A stretch of DNA of 34,389 bases from Nitrospirota bacterium (GTDB lineage: Bacteria > Nitrospirota > Nitrospiria > Nitrospirales > UBA8639). Position 1 is the first letter of the stretch. Every line of letters begins with the position of its first letter. Positions 1 through 10,157 of the stretch are shown here, piece by piece. The DNA lies in assembly GCA_003696975.1 (NCBI GenBank), contig RFGT01000107.1, forward strand, positions 1-34,389, in the 5' to 3' direction. The notes below the pieces were generated by a model. That model saw only the letters and a list, made by a program, of their open reading frames with translations. It ran no database searches and was not told the origin of the DNA. The translations under genes were made by a program, and so were the position numbers.

Positions 1-168
1 AGAATAAGTAGTGAATAAAATTGGATAGTTTGTCGATTTGATGGGGGTACTTTGAATATAAATGAAGTAGAGGAATGGATAAGAAGAGATTGCTAAGAGC
101 TGAGAGAGGATTGAATTGGAGTTATCAACAGATGTTGATAAAACTGTGAATAACTGGAGGATTGTTTC
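1..168. promoter_or_regulatory. Putative oriC / dnaA upstream region with DnaA-box-like 9-mers
   Basis: This AT-rich, gene-free stretch precedes dnaA. Four 9-mers resemble the DnaA box TTATNCACA. TGTGAATAA at 145-153 is a perfect box on the minus strand. TTATCAACA at 122-130 (+) and its exact complement at 133-141 (-) form an inverted pair separated by two bases. AGTGAATAA at 10-18 (-) has one mismatch. Such clusters beside dnaA are known for origins and for dnaA autoregulation. I could not define an AT-rich unwinding element or a convincing -35/-10 pair. The origin may continue beyond base 1, so calling the whole segment oriC is inference. Confidence 0.55.
122..153. promoter_or_regulatory. 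DnaA-box cluster just upstream of dnaA
   Basis: Three 9-mers lie within 32 bases: TTATCAACA (122-130, +), TGTTGATAA (133-141, its inverse) and TGTGAATAA (145-153, reading TTATTCACA on the minus strand). The last one ends two bases before the TGGAGG ribosome-binding site (155-160). DnaA bound here would cover the dnaA translation start region, which suggests autoregulation. The matches are seen directly; binding is inferred. Confidence 0.6.
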
Positions 169-1518
169 GTGGATTCTCTCTCAATATGGAAAAAAACCTT
201 GAATATTCTTGAAGATCAAGTTGGAAAAGAGGTTGTAGAGGAATGGTTTCGTCAAACACGGTTGGGAGAAATTCAAGGATCTGCTGTTAAAGTAATTGTA
301 CCTAATAAATATGTTGGAGAGTGGCTTGGGAGAAACTACCGAAAAGTTCTCATTGATGCTCTGAGGATGGCAAATGTTGTTCATGATAACGAGGGGGTGG
401 ATATCCTCTTTGTAACAGGAGAGAATGTCCAACAAAGAGAAGAGCTGTCCTCGATGAGGGAGAGAAATTTGACCCTTCCGGGAGGACGCATTCGGAGACA
501 GTTACCTAACCCTAAATATACCTTTGAAAACTTTGTCGTGGGAGCAAGCAATCAGTTTGCTCATGCAGCGAGTTTAGCTGTAGCTGAGGCCCCAGCTCAG
601 GCCTATAACCCATTCTTTATCTATGGAGGCGTTGGACTAGGAAAGACACATCTTTTGAATTCTATTGGAAATTTTGTGTTAAATCGCCAACAGGATCTAA
701 GGATTGCCTATGTTACCACTGAGCAATTCACGAATGAGGTCATTAACTCTATTCGCTATGACCGGATGCAGGATCTAAGACGGCGGTATCGGAGCATAGA
801 CATGCTTCTCATCGACGATATTCAGTTTTTGGCGGGGAAAGAGCGAACACAAGAGGAATTCTTCCATACATTCAATGACTTGTATGAGGCAAGGAAACAA
901 ATTGTCCTATCAAGTGATCGCTTTCCCAAAGAGATGCCTTCTATGGAAGAGCGCCTACGTTCGCGGTTTGAATGGGGCTTAATCGCTGACCTCCAACAAC
1001 CAGATATGGAGACACGCATTGCCATCCTTCGTAAGAAGTCAGAGGATGAGGGGATTGTTATAGGAGATGATGTGATTCAGTTGCTGGCAACACATCTCAA
1101 AAGCAATATCCGAGAACTTGAAGGAGCCCTCATCCGGCTTGGGGCTTATACCTCCCTCACCGGGCAACAGATTACCGTTGAGATGGCGAGAATGGTTCTC
1201 CGAGACCTATTGGGAGAAATAAAAAAGGTGATCACAGTGGAGGATATCCAACAGGTGGTGGCAACTCGCTTTCATGTTAAAGTGTCTGAGCTGAAATCAA
1301 AACGCCGGACTAAAACTTTAGTGTATCCTCGTCAGATCGCCATGTATCTCTCACGAGAGTTGACGGAGACTTCCTTTCCGGAGATCGGGAAACAGTTTGG
1401 AGACAAAGATCACACCACGATCATCCATGCTTGCAAACAGGTTGAAAAAAGTATGGAAAAAGACCCTACCCTTCGCGGGGTTATTCAAAGTCTCAAAGAT
1501 GAAATCACTAGAGCCTGA
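169..1518 (+). CDS. dnaA: Chromosomal replication initiator protein DnaA
   Basis: DnaA is the AAA+ ATPase that binds DnaA boxes, melts the origin and helps load the replicative helicase. The 449-aa length is normal. Domain I covers roughly residues 1-80, a short linker follows, and the AAA+ domain III starts near 115. The Walker A loop GGVGLGKTH has K159 and Walker B has D216-D217 (IDDIQF). The C-terminal DNA-binding domain IV carries the signature DHTTIIH beginning at D414. The start is GTG at 169, preceded by TGGAGG at 155-160 with 8-base spacing, so the start is well supported. DnaA boxes upstream suggest autoregulation. Base composition is clearly lower in GC than in genes further into the window. 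Confidence 0.98.
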   Translation: MDSLSIWKKTLNILEDQVGKEVVEEWFRQTRLGEIQGSAVKVIVPNKYVGEWLGRNYRKVLIDALRMANVVHDNEGVDILFVTGENVQQREELSSMRERNLTLPGGRIRRQLPNPKYTFENFVVGASNQFAHAASLAVAEAPAQAYNPFFIYGGVGLGKTHLLNSIGNFVLNRQQDLRIAYVTTEQFTNEVINSIRYDRMQDLRRRYRSIDMLLIDDIQFLAGKERTQEEFFHTFNDLYEARKQIVLSSDRFPKEMPSMEERLRSRFEWGLIADLQQPDMETRIAILRKKSEDEGIVIGDDVIQLLATHLKSNIRELEGALIRLGAYTSLTGQQITVEMARMVLRDLLGEIKKVITVEDIQQVVATRFHVKVSELKSKRRTKTLVYPRQIAMYLSRELTETSFPEIGKQFGDKDHTTIIHACKQVEKSMEKDPTLRGVIQSLKDEITRA

Positions 1519-1524
1519 CGATTC

Positions 1525-1550
1525 TGGTATAATAATAGAATTGCTATAAT
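1525..1550 (+). promoter_or_regulatory. Two tandem extended -10 elements before dnaN
   Basis: TGGTATAAT (1525-1533) and TGCTATAAT (1542-1550) both match the extended -10 pattern TGnTATAAT exactly. No good -35 is visible for either, which is tolerated in extended -10 promoters. The second would start RNA around 1556-1558, only a few bases before the dnaN ATG at 1561. I see no Shine-Dalgarno sequence there. dnaN may therefore be made from an almost leaderless transcript as well as from dnaA read-through. The motifs are seen; the transcription start is inferred. Confidence 0.5.
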
Positions 1551-1560
1551 CGCTTATCCT

Positions 1561-2688
1561 ATGAAAGTCACCGTTACAAGAGACGAGCTTCTCACTGCGT
1601 TACAGCGAGTTCAAGGGGTAGTAGAAAAACGCAATACTATGCCCATTCTCGCGAATATTCTCCTTGAAGCCAAATCAGAAGGGCTTGATATCCTTGCGAC
1701 TGATTTAGAGATTAGTCTCCGAGGCTTCTATAAGGCTACGGTAGATGAATGCGGAGCGGTGACATTTTCTGCACGTAAGTTGCTAGAGATTCTCAGAGAA
1801 ATCAAAGAGCCTGAGATTGTCCTTAGTGTCAGTGAGACTAATGTAGTCCATATTAAAGCAGGACGAAGTCAGTTTAAAGTCATGGGACTCCCTAGCCAGG
1901 ATTTCCCCGTACTTCCTGCTATCGATCGTGATGGCCTCATCCCTGTACCTGGGGCTGGGATCCTCGATCTTTTAAAAAAGACACTCTTTGCGGTAGGAGA
2001 TAATGACACACGGTATGTGTTGAATGGGCTATTTATTCTTGTCAGCCCACAGGGACAAGCAACTCAGATACGGTTTGTGGGAACGGATGGGCATCGGTTA
2101 GCCGTCGCTGAGCAAACAGTCCAGATTCCACGTGAACAGAGCCAGGCCCGGGAGATGAAAGTCATCATCCCTAAAAAGGCTGCTTATGAGATGAAACGGT
2201 TACTCGAAGAAGATGAGACTGAACCCCTTCTTGGGTTTACCAAAAACCTCTTAATCTTTCGAAAGAGTGGGTTAGTCCTTACCTCGCGACTTATTGAAGG
2301 AAATTATCCAAATTATCAACAAGTTATACCAAAAGATTCTCCTCAAAAAATTGCGGTTCAGCGAGAGGAGCTCGAAGGGGGACTCCGGAGAGTTTCTCTC
2401 CTTTCGCGGGATAAAACATATACTGTCAAACTCACCTTTTCCCGTGACCATATCTCCCTCTATGCCAGCCACCCTGATATTGGGGAAGCAACTGAAGAGA
2501 TTCCGGCATCTTTTCAAGGAGGAGATACGTTTTCAGCAGGGTTTAATGCGAAATATCTTCTCGATGTCCTAAACGTCCTGTCAGAAGACCAGGTGACTCT
2601 ACAAATGGAGTCCCCCCTTAGCCCTTGCTTAATCCGGGAAGGAGAAGCGACAGGGTTTAAAGCTGTGGTCATGCCTGTTAAAGTTTAA
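1561..2688 (+). CDS. dnaN: DNA polymerase III sliding clamp (beta subunit)
   Basis: This is the ring-shaped processivity clamp that tethers DNA polymerase III and other partners to DNA. At 375 aa it has the standard length for three repeated clamp domains. Recognisable family stretches include the N-terminal MKVTVTRDELL, the NTMPILANIL segment, GTDGHRLA in domain 2 and LIEGNYPNYQQVIP at the domain 2/3 junction. The C-terminal VMPVKV matches the usual clamp end. It follows dnaA by 42 bases, the standard order. The ATG lacks an evident ribosome-binding site and lies 10 bases after a TATAAT. recF, the common next gene, is absent. Codon use is AT-rich like dnaA. Confidence 0.97.
   Translation: MKVTVTRDELLTALQRVQGVVEKRNTMPILANILLEAKSEGLDILATDLEISLRGFYKATVDECGAVTFSARKLLEILREIKEPEIVLSVSETNVVHIKAGRSQFKVMGLPSQDFPVLPAIDRDGLIPVPGAGILDLLKKTLFAVGDNDTRYVLNGLFILVSPQGQATQIRFVGTDGHRLAVAEQTVQIPREQSQAREMKVIIPKKAAYEMKRLLEEDETEPLLGFTKNLLIFRKSGLVLTSRLIEGNYPNYQQVIPKDSPQKIAVQREELEGGLRRVSLLSRDKTYTVKLTFSRDHISLYASHPDIGEATEEIPASFQGGDTFSAGFNAKYLLDVLNVLSEDQVTLQMESPLSPCLIREGEATGFKAVVMPVKV
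2304..2332 (+). other. DnaA-box-like tandem 9-mers inside dnaN
   Basis: TTATCCAAA (2304-2312) is directly followed by TTATCAACA (2313-2321), the same word as the box at 122-130. A weaker TTATACCAA follows at 2324-2332. The first two each differ from TTATNCACA by one base; the third has two differences. They encode part of the conserved clamp stretch NYPNYQQVIP, which partly forces the sequence, so function is uncertain. Confidence 0.25.
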
Positions 2689-2771
2689 GAGCCTTCGACA
2701 CAGACAGAATAGCAGAACCAATCCGCCAGCTTTTGGTCTTATTGCAATATTTGTTTGGAAGCTGCTCATAA

Positions 2772-5270
<2,499 letters not shown>

Positions 5271-5303
5271 TTGCACACTCCTTGCTAACACAGGAATGAC
5301 ATC

Positions 5304-7835
5304 ATGCCCGTAGAAGAACGGCTTACCCAGGTTGCCATCGAAGATGAAATGCGTCTGTCCTACCTCGACTACGCCATGAGTGTCATTGTAGGGCGCGCGC
5401 TTCCCGACGTGCGAGATGGGCTCAAGCCTGTGCACCGGCGCATTTTGTATGGCATGAACCAGATGGGATTAACGTTCAACCGGGCCTATCGCAAATCCGC
5501 CAAGATCGTCGGCGAGATCATGGGAAACTATCATCCCCATGGAGATTCTGCCATCTATGACACCCTGGTTCGCATGGCCCAAGACTTCACCATGCGCTAT
5601 CCGTTGATTGATGGTCAGGGGAATTACGGATCGGTTGATGGGGATCCCCCGGCGGCGATGCGCTATACCGAGGCGAGACTCACCAAACTCGCTGGCGAAA
5701 TGTTGGCAGATATTGACAAGGAAACTGTGGACTTCATTCCCACCTATGACGAATCCGACGTTGAGCCGGTCGTCTTACCAGCCAAGGTTCCCAATCTCTT
5801 GATCAATGGGGCGGGAGGCATCGCTGTCGGGTATGCCACCAATATTCCCACGCACAATCTAGGCGAGGTGGTCACGGCACTGATCGAGTTACTTGACCAT
5901 CCTGACCTAACCATTGACGACCTGATGCACATCATCCCTGGTCCGGATTTTCCCACGGCTGGTTTCATCTATGGTACGCAAGGTATCAGAGAAGCCTATC
6001 ACACTGGACGAGGCCTGCTTATTGTCCGGGCTAAAGCCCATATCGAAACCGATGACCGAACGGAACGCGACCGAATCGTCGTGACCGAGATTCCTTATCA
6101 AGTCAATAAGGCCAAGCTGCTGGAAAAGATCGCCGAGTTGATTCAGGAAAAGCGGATTGAAGGGATCTTTGATCTTCGGGATGAGTCTGACCGGGAGGGG
6201 CTTCGGGTGGTCATCGAGCTGAAGAAGGGCGAGATTCCACAAATCATTCTCAATCAACTCTACAAACATACTCAATTGCAAATCACGTTTGGGGTCATTC
6301 TCTTGGCCCTGGTAAACAATCGTCCTGAAATTCTAAATCTGAAACAAATGCTCCAGGCCTTTCTGGACCATCGGCGAGAAGTTATTCGGCGCCGGACCGC
6401 CTTTGAACTCCGGAAAGCCGAAGAGCGTGCGCATGTGATTGCCGGGTTAAAAATTGCGCTGGAACACCTGGATGACGTCCTGACTCTGATCCGTCGAGCG
6501 GCTTCGCCGGATGAGGCCAAACTCAGCCTGGTTCACCAATATGCGCTCACGGAACCCCAAGCCACGGCTATCTTGGATATGCGATTGCAACGTCTCACGC
6601 AACTGGAGCAAGAAAAACTTCAGCAGGAATACCAGGAACTCTTGGATCGAATTGCCCATCTCACTTCACTATTAGGCTCGGAGGAGCTCATCCGCGAAGT
6701 GATCAAAGAAGAACTGAGAGAGGTAAAAGAGGCGTATCAGGACAATCGCCGCACACAAATCGTGCCGGAGGAAGCAGAAATCAATATCGAGGACCTTATT
6801 GCCGAGGAACAGGTGGCTGTGACGATTACGCATGCAGGGTATATCAAGCGGCAGCCAGTCTCCCAGTACCAGGCGCAGCGACGCGGCGGTAAGGGCAAGA
6901 TAGGGATGGGGGTCAAAGAGGAAGATGTGGTGGAGACCCTCTTTACGGCCTCCACGCATGATTTTCTCTTATTCTTTACAGACACAGGGCGAGTATATTG
7001 GCTCAAGGTCTATGAAATCCCTGAATCTAGTCGGACGAGCAAAGGGAAGGCGTTAGTGAATCTCCTACCCTTGAGCCCCGACGAGCGGGTCACGGCCACC
7101 TTGCCTGTGAAAGAGTTTCGTGAAGATTTGTATGTCGTGATGGCTACACGCCGGGGAGTTGTGAAGAAGACCCCCCTGTCTGCGTATAGCAATCCGCGGC
7201 AAGGTGGGATCATCGCCTTGACCTTAGATGATGGGGATCGCTTGGTCGGCGTAGAAATGACCAATGGATGCCATGAAATTCTCCTGGGGACGAAACAAGG
7301 TATCGTCATTCGCTTCTCGGAACAGGACGTGAGACCCATGGGGCGGACAGCTCGGGGAGTGAGAGGAATCACGCTTTCAGAAGGCAATGAGGTGATTGGC
7401 ATGACGACAATGACCCCAGACGCTACAACCTCTATTCTCACCGTCACCGAGAAAGGATTTGGCAAACGGACTCTGCTCCAGGAGTATCGCCTCCAAAGTC
7501 GAGGGGGGCGAGGCGTTATCAGCGTCAAGGTCACCGAGAGGAATGGGATGGCGGTATCCTTTCATCAGGTCCGCGATACCGATGAGGTCATGATCGTGAC
7601 CGCTGCCGGGAAAATTCTGCGTATGCGTATTGATGACCTCCGAGAAATCGGCCGTAATGCGCAGGGTGTTCGCCTCATTGATATGGAAGAGGCCGATCGA
7701 GTCGTCAGCGTGGCAAAACTGGCCGAATCAACTGACGATCGGTTGGAGGAGGAGCAGCCCCCGCAACAGTCGTGTGACGCTCTTGATGTTGATGACACTG
7801 AACTCCCTGCAGAGAATCCACCGATTCATGAATGA
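5304..7835 (+). CDS. gyrA: DNA gyrase subunit A
   Basis: GyrA is the DNA cleavage and rejoining subunit of gyrase. The catalytic tyrosine is Y121 in [10 protein letters not shown]. The quinolone-contact region [14 protein letters not shown] keeps Ser82 and Asp86, equivalent to the sensitive E. coli S83/D87. The C-terminal beta-pinwheel contains QRRGGKG, the GyrA box that separates gyrase from topoisomerase IV. An acidic tail of about 35 residues ends the 843-aa protein. An AGGA at 5292-5295 lies 8 bases before the ATG, and gyrB ends 33 bases upstream, so the two are probably co-transcribed and made in step. No parC/parE is seen in the window. Confidence 0.98.
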   Translation: MPVEERLTQVAIEDEMRLSYLDYAMSVIVGRALPDVRDGLKPVHRRILYGMNQMGLTFNRAYRKSAKIVGEIMGNYHPHGDSAIYDTLVRMAQDFTMRYPLIDGQGNYGSVDGDPPAAMRYTEARLTKLAGEMLADIDKETVDFIPTYDESDVEPVVLPAKVPNLLINGAGGIAVGYATNIPTHNLGEVVTALIELLDHPDLTIDDLMHIIPGPDFPTAGFIYGTQGIREAYHTGRGLLIVRAKAHIETDDRTERDRIVVTEIPYQVNKAKLLEKIAELIQEKRIEGIFDLRDESDREGLRVVIELKKGEIPQIILNQLYKHTQLQITFGVILLALVNNRPEILNLKQMLQAFLDHRREVIRRRTAFELRKAEERAHVIAGLKIALEHLDDVLTLIRRAASPDEAKLSLVHQYALTEPQATAILDMRLQRLTQLEQEKLQQEYQELLDRIAHLTSLLGSEELIREVIKEELREVKEAYQDNRRTQIVPEEAEINIEDLIAEEQVAVTITHAGYIKRQPVSQYQAQRRGGKGKIGMGVKEEDVVETLFTASTHDFLLFFTDTGRVYWLKVYEIPESSRTSKGKALVNLLPLSPDERVTATLPVKEFREDLYVVMATRRGVVKKTPLSAYSNPRQGGIIALTLDDGDRLVGVEMTNGCHEILLGTKQGIVIRFSEQDVRPMGRTARGVRGITLSEGNEVIGMTTMTPDATTSILTVTEKGFGKRTLLQEYRLQSRGGRGVISVKVTERNGMAVSFHQVRDTDEVMIVTAAGKILRMRIDDLREIGRNAQGVRLIDMEEADRVVSVAKLAESTDDRLEEEQPPQQSCDALDVDDTELPAENPPIHE

Positions 7836-7859
7836 CGGGATAACACGTGCTCCTCGCCT

Positions 7860-8450
7860 ATGACATCAGGCAAGAAACCACTCGATCCTATCGTCAAAGT
7901 TGGATTGGGGATCTTTGTTGGCGCCTTTCTCCTGATTGGGATTGGGATGTTTCTCTCCCGGCCGGATCGATCGATCCCACCTTACAGCGTTGGGTCCCAG
8001 GAGGGAACAGTGGTGGCCATCCATCTTCCGCCGTGGACCACCGATCATGAAATTGCCGCCTTGATTCAACGGTTCCAAAAAGTCCGGCGGGAGACACACA
8101 ACTTTGCCTCCATGAAGATCCGACCCACCACTCCACAGGATTCCAGAGGGCTGTACCAACGAATGACGGTTTATATCTTTTCCTCTCCTGAGTGGGCTGA
8201 GCCTGAGACGTTGCATCGCTACCTTACCGCCTCTAAAGGAGATCAGGTTGACCAAGCTTTCAAGCGAGAATTTGAACAGGCAGCTCGAGGGGGCTATCGG
8301 TTCGATGAGCAGATAGAGGAAGGATGGTTAGGGCCTATTTCTCCACCGGGTCATCTTCCCTCCCAGCAGGTTCGCTTGTTGTTTCGGGAGACGGTGAGCG
8401 CTGACTCGTCGGCCATGCAGCGGAAAGACGAGCCGGGTGGTCAAGGGTAA
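7860..8450 (+). CDS. Single-pass membrane protein of unknown function
   Basis: I do not recognise this 196-aa protein. A short basic N-terminus (SGKKPLDPIVK) is followed by one hydrophobic segment at about residues 13-33, so it is probably anchored in the inner membrane with the remainder outside. The soluble part has a mixed, globular composition, including HLPPWTTDHEIAALIQRF and the possible strand MTVYIFSSPEW. No cysteine, zinc or catalytic motif stands out. The ATG is 24 bases after the gyrA stop, suggesting it belongs to the gyrase transcript; no strong ribosome-binding site is seen. Its last 116 bases overlap the convergent dciA gene, so the extreme C-terminus should be treated with caution. 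Confidence 0.75.
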   Translation: MTSGKKPLDPIVKVGLGIFVGAFLLIGIGMFLSRPDRSIPPYSVGSQEGTVVAIHLPPWTTDHEIAALIQRFQKVRRETHNFASMKIRPTTPQDSRGLYQRMTVYIFSSPEWAEPETLHRYLTASKGDQVDQAFKREFEQAARGGYRFDEQIEEGWLGPISPPGHLPSQQVRLLFRETVSADSSAMQRKDEPGGQG

Positions 8451-8895
8451 GGGCTTTGGCAATGAGTTCGGTCAAGCATTGACGGAGAGCAGGATTACGG
8501 ACTCCTGCGGTGCAATGGATTGCACGGGCGAGCATGTCAGGGGATGGCGAACCGAGAGGCGGCCCCTCTGAAGGTGGTGGAGTCGGAATAGGAGGGAGTG
8601 TCCCTACACGCAAGGCGAGATCTCGAATAAGGGAACATTGCGTCACTGCCTGAATGGAAGCAAGCAGTGAAGGCTTCAACAACGCCAACTGGTGCAACCA
8701 GACGGAGTTGTCAACCGTAATAAAGAGTTTGTAAGACTTGATGGCGCGTGGCCACGTGTGAGCGGCAACGGTCGGTCCCACAATCTGGGTCCAGTACCGC
8801 TGGAGACGAAATTCCCACCATTTCACCTCGAATCTGTGAGTTCGGGCAATTCGTCTGAGGACAGTCTGAATAGGGGTGAAGGGTTGGTGAGTCAT
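8335..8895 (-). CDS. dciA: DUF721 protein, DciA-like replicative helicase loader
   Basis: The 186-aa product matches the DUF721/DciA family. DciA interacts with the DnaB helicase and assists its loading in bacteria without DnaC or DnaI. The family core lies at about residues 25-85: a Trp-rich start (KWWEFRLQRYWTQIVG), then AAHTWPRAIK, then the strand LFITVDNSVWLHQLALLKP. A proline/serine-rich linker (about 100-115) leads to a less conserved C-terminal part. The nearby dnaA-dnaN-gyrBA genes fit a replication role; in mycobacteria the family member lies between recF and gyrB. It diverges from smpB and its 3' end overlaps the upstream membrane protein by 116 bases. Family confidence is good; exact function rests on homology. 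Confidence 0.8.
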   Translation of the reverse strand: MTHQPFTPIQTVLRRIARTHRFEVKWWEFRLQRYWTQIVGPTVAAHTWPRAIKSYKLFITVDNSVWLHQLALLKPSLLASIQAVTQCSLIRDLALRVGTLPPIPTPPPSEGPPLGSPSPDMLARAIHCTAGVRNPALRQCLTELIAKALTLDHPARLSAAWPTSQRSPSPETTSEPAGREDDPVEK

Positions 8896-8966
8896 CTCTC
8901 TTTTCGCTTCTGTTTTCTCTTACAAAAGGGCTTCGAGAAAAATTGCTCAGACACGAGCACGGGACA

Positions 8967-9449
8967 ATGCCAATAGCTTCCGAAAAACTCATCGCCACGA
9001 ATCGGAAAGCTTATCATGATTATACCATTGAAGAGACGCTGGAAGCAGGGCTGGTCCTGACCGGCACGGAGGTAAAGGCCTTACGAGAAGGGCATGTGAA
9101 CCTCCGCGAAAGTTACGCCACCGTGGCAGAAGGAAAGGCTATCTTGCACAACTGCCATATTGGACACTATAGCCATGGCAATCTGATGAATCATGATCCC
9201 CTGCGACCACGTGTTCTGTTATTGCATCGAAAGGAAATTCAGCGGCTAATCGGGAAAGTGCAGCAACGCGGGTTGACGCTTATTCCCCTCCGGATCTATT
9301 TCACAGCCAGAGGATTGGCGAAGATCGAACTAGCCCTTGCACGAGGGAAACGAGCTTATGATCGTCGAGAGACGGTCAAGGAACGGGAAGCCCGACGAGA
9401 GGTGGATCGTGCCATGAAGACTGCGGGGCAGAGGCGACGCGTATCCTAA
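8967..9449 (+). CDS. smpB: SsrA-binding protein SmpB (trans-translation)
   Basis: SmpB binds tmRNA and delivers it to stalled ribosomes for trans-translation. Family hallmarks are NRKAYHDY near the N-terminus, EAGLVLTGTEVKALREG, a central GNLMNHDPLRPRVLLLH-like segment, and a basic tail beginning GKRAYDRRETVKERE. I chose ATG 8967 (160 aa) over an in-frame TTG at 8943, because the family normally begins a few residues before the NRKAYHDY stretch. Neither start has a strong ribosome-binding site. The tmRNA gene often follows smpB, but the 99 bases before engB are too short and do not resemble it. The 71-base gap to dciA must hold the divergent promoters. Confidence 0.96.
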   Translation: MPIASEKLIATNRKAYHDYTIEETLEAGLVLTGTEVKALREGHVNLRESYATVAEGKAILHNCHIGHYSHGNLMNHDPLRPRVLLLHRKEIQRLIGKVQQRGLTLIPLRIYFTARGLAKIELALARGKRAYDRRETVKEREARREVDRAMKTAGQRRRVS

Positions 9450-9548
9450 AAGGATTGACAACGAAACTAGCTGGGTGAAGCCCTTAGCCTGCGGCGGTAT
9501 GCGAACGGGAAAGAGTAACACGGTTAACACCGCATTCACAGGGCGGCC

Positions 9549-10157
9549 ATGAAAATCCTAGCGGCAGACTTTGTCCGCAGTTGTCTCCATCCCGAAGAGT
9601 ACCCGCGGGAGAGGTTTCCTGAAATTGCTTTTGTGGGACGTTCCAACGTGGGAAAGTCTTCGTTGCTCAATTCCCTGGTCCAACGCAAAGGGCTGGCCAA
9701 AATCAGTGCTACGCCAGGTAAGACGCGCCACGTCAATTTCTTTCGCGTGGCCACGAACGATCCCATACTCCGGGTGCTCTATTTCGTGGACTTGCCAGGG
9801 TATGGATATGCCCATATCTCGAAAGCCTTTCGGGCTCAATGGGTCTCAATAGTTGATCAATATTTTCAACGACTTCCGGCCAAACGCGTTGTCCTCTTTG
9901 TACTCGATTGTCGAGGGCTTTCTCCACTCGATCAGACTACCTTTGCCTGGCTCACAGACCAAGGGATTACCCCGCTCCTGCTAGCGACAAAGGTAGACAA
10001 GTTGCCTAGCCATCGACATCAAGCGAGCGTGGACCACATTCGTCAAAGCTTGGCGATAGGCGAGACCATTCGCATTCTGACCTATTCCTCCCGAACCCAT
10101 GAGGGCCGGGTAGAAGTCTGGGGAGCAATACGAGAGCGCATGATGATGGAAGGTTAA
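9549..10157 (+). CDS. engB: Ribosome-biogenesis GTPase EngB (YihA/YsxC)
   Basis: EngB is a small GTPase needed for assembly of the large ribosomal subunit. All GTPase motifs are present: G1 GRSNVGKSS with G35-K36-S37, G2 TPGKTR, G3 DLPGYG, G4 TKVDK and a G5-like YSSRT. At 202 aa the length is typical. The ATG follows an AGGG about 6 bases upstream. The gene converges on surA and shares its stop: the palindrome TTAA at 10154-10157 gives TAA on both strands, leaving no room for a separate terminator. Confidence 0.97.
   Translation: MKILAADFVRSCLHPEEYPRERFPEIAFVGRSNVGKSSLLNSLVQRKGLAKISATPGKTRHVNFFRVATNDPILRVLYFVDLPGYGYAHISKAFRAQWVSIVDQYFQRLPAKRVVLFVLDCRGLSPLDQTTFAWLTDQGITPLLLATKVDKLPSHRHQASVDHIRQSLAIGETIRILTYSSRTHEGRVEVWGAIRERMMMEG

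Noticed and set aside
2716-2764. Terminator between dnaN and gyrB
   Set aside because: ACCAA/TTGGT and CAGCTT/AAGCTG repeats exist, but the stems are short or the loops long, and no stem is followed by a proper T tract.
7010-7534. 174-codon open frame on the minus strand
   Set aside because: It is fully antisense to gyrA, rich in Arg/Pro/Ser as expected of a shadow frame, and has no family features.
5304-7835. Topoisomerase IV subunit ParC instead of GyrA
   Set aside because: The GyrA box QRRGGKG in the C-terminal domain and the position after gyrB show it is gyrase.
9450-9548. Possible tmRNA gene after smpB
   Set aside because: The gap is only 99 bases, far too short for tmRNA, and there is no tRNA-like acceptor or T arm. 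A TTGACA at 9455-9460 has no matching -10.
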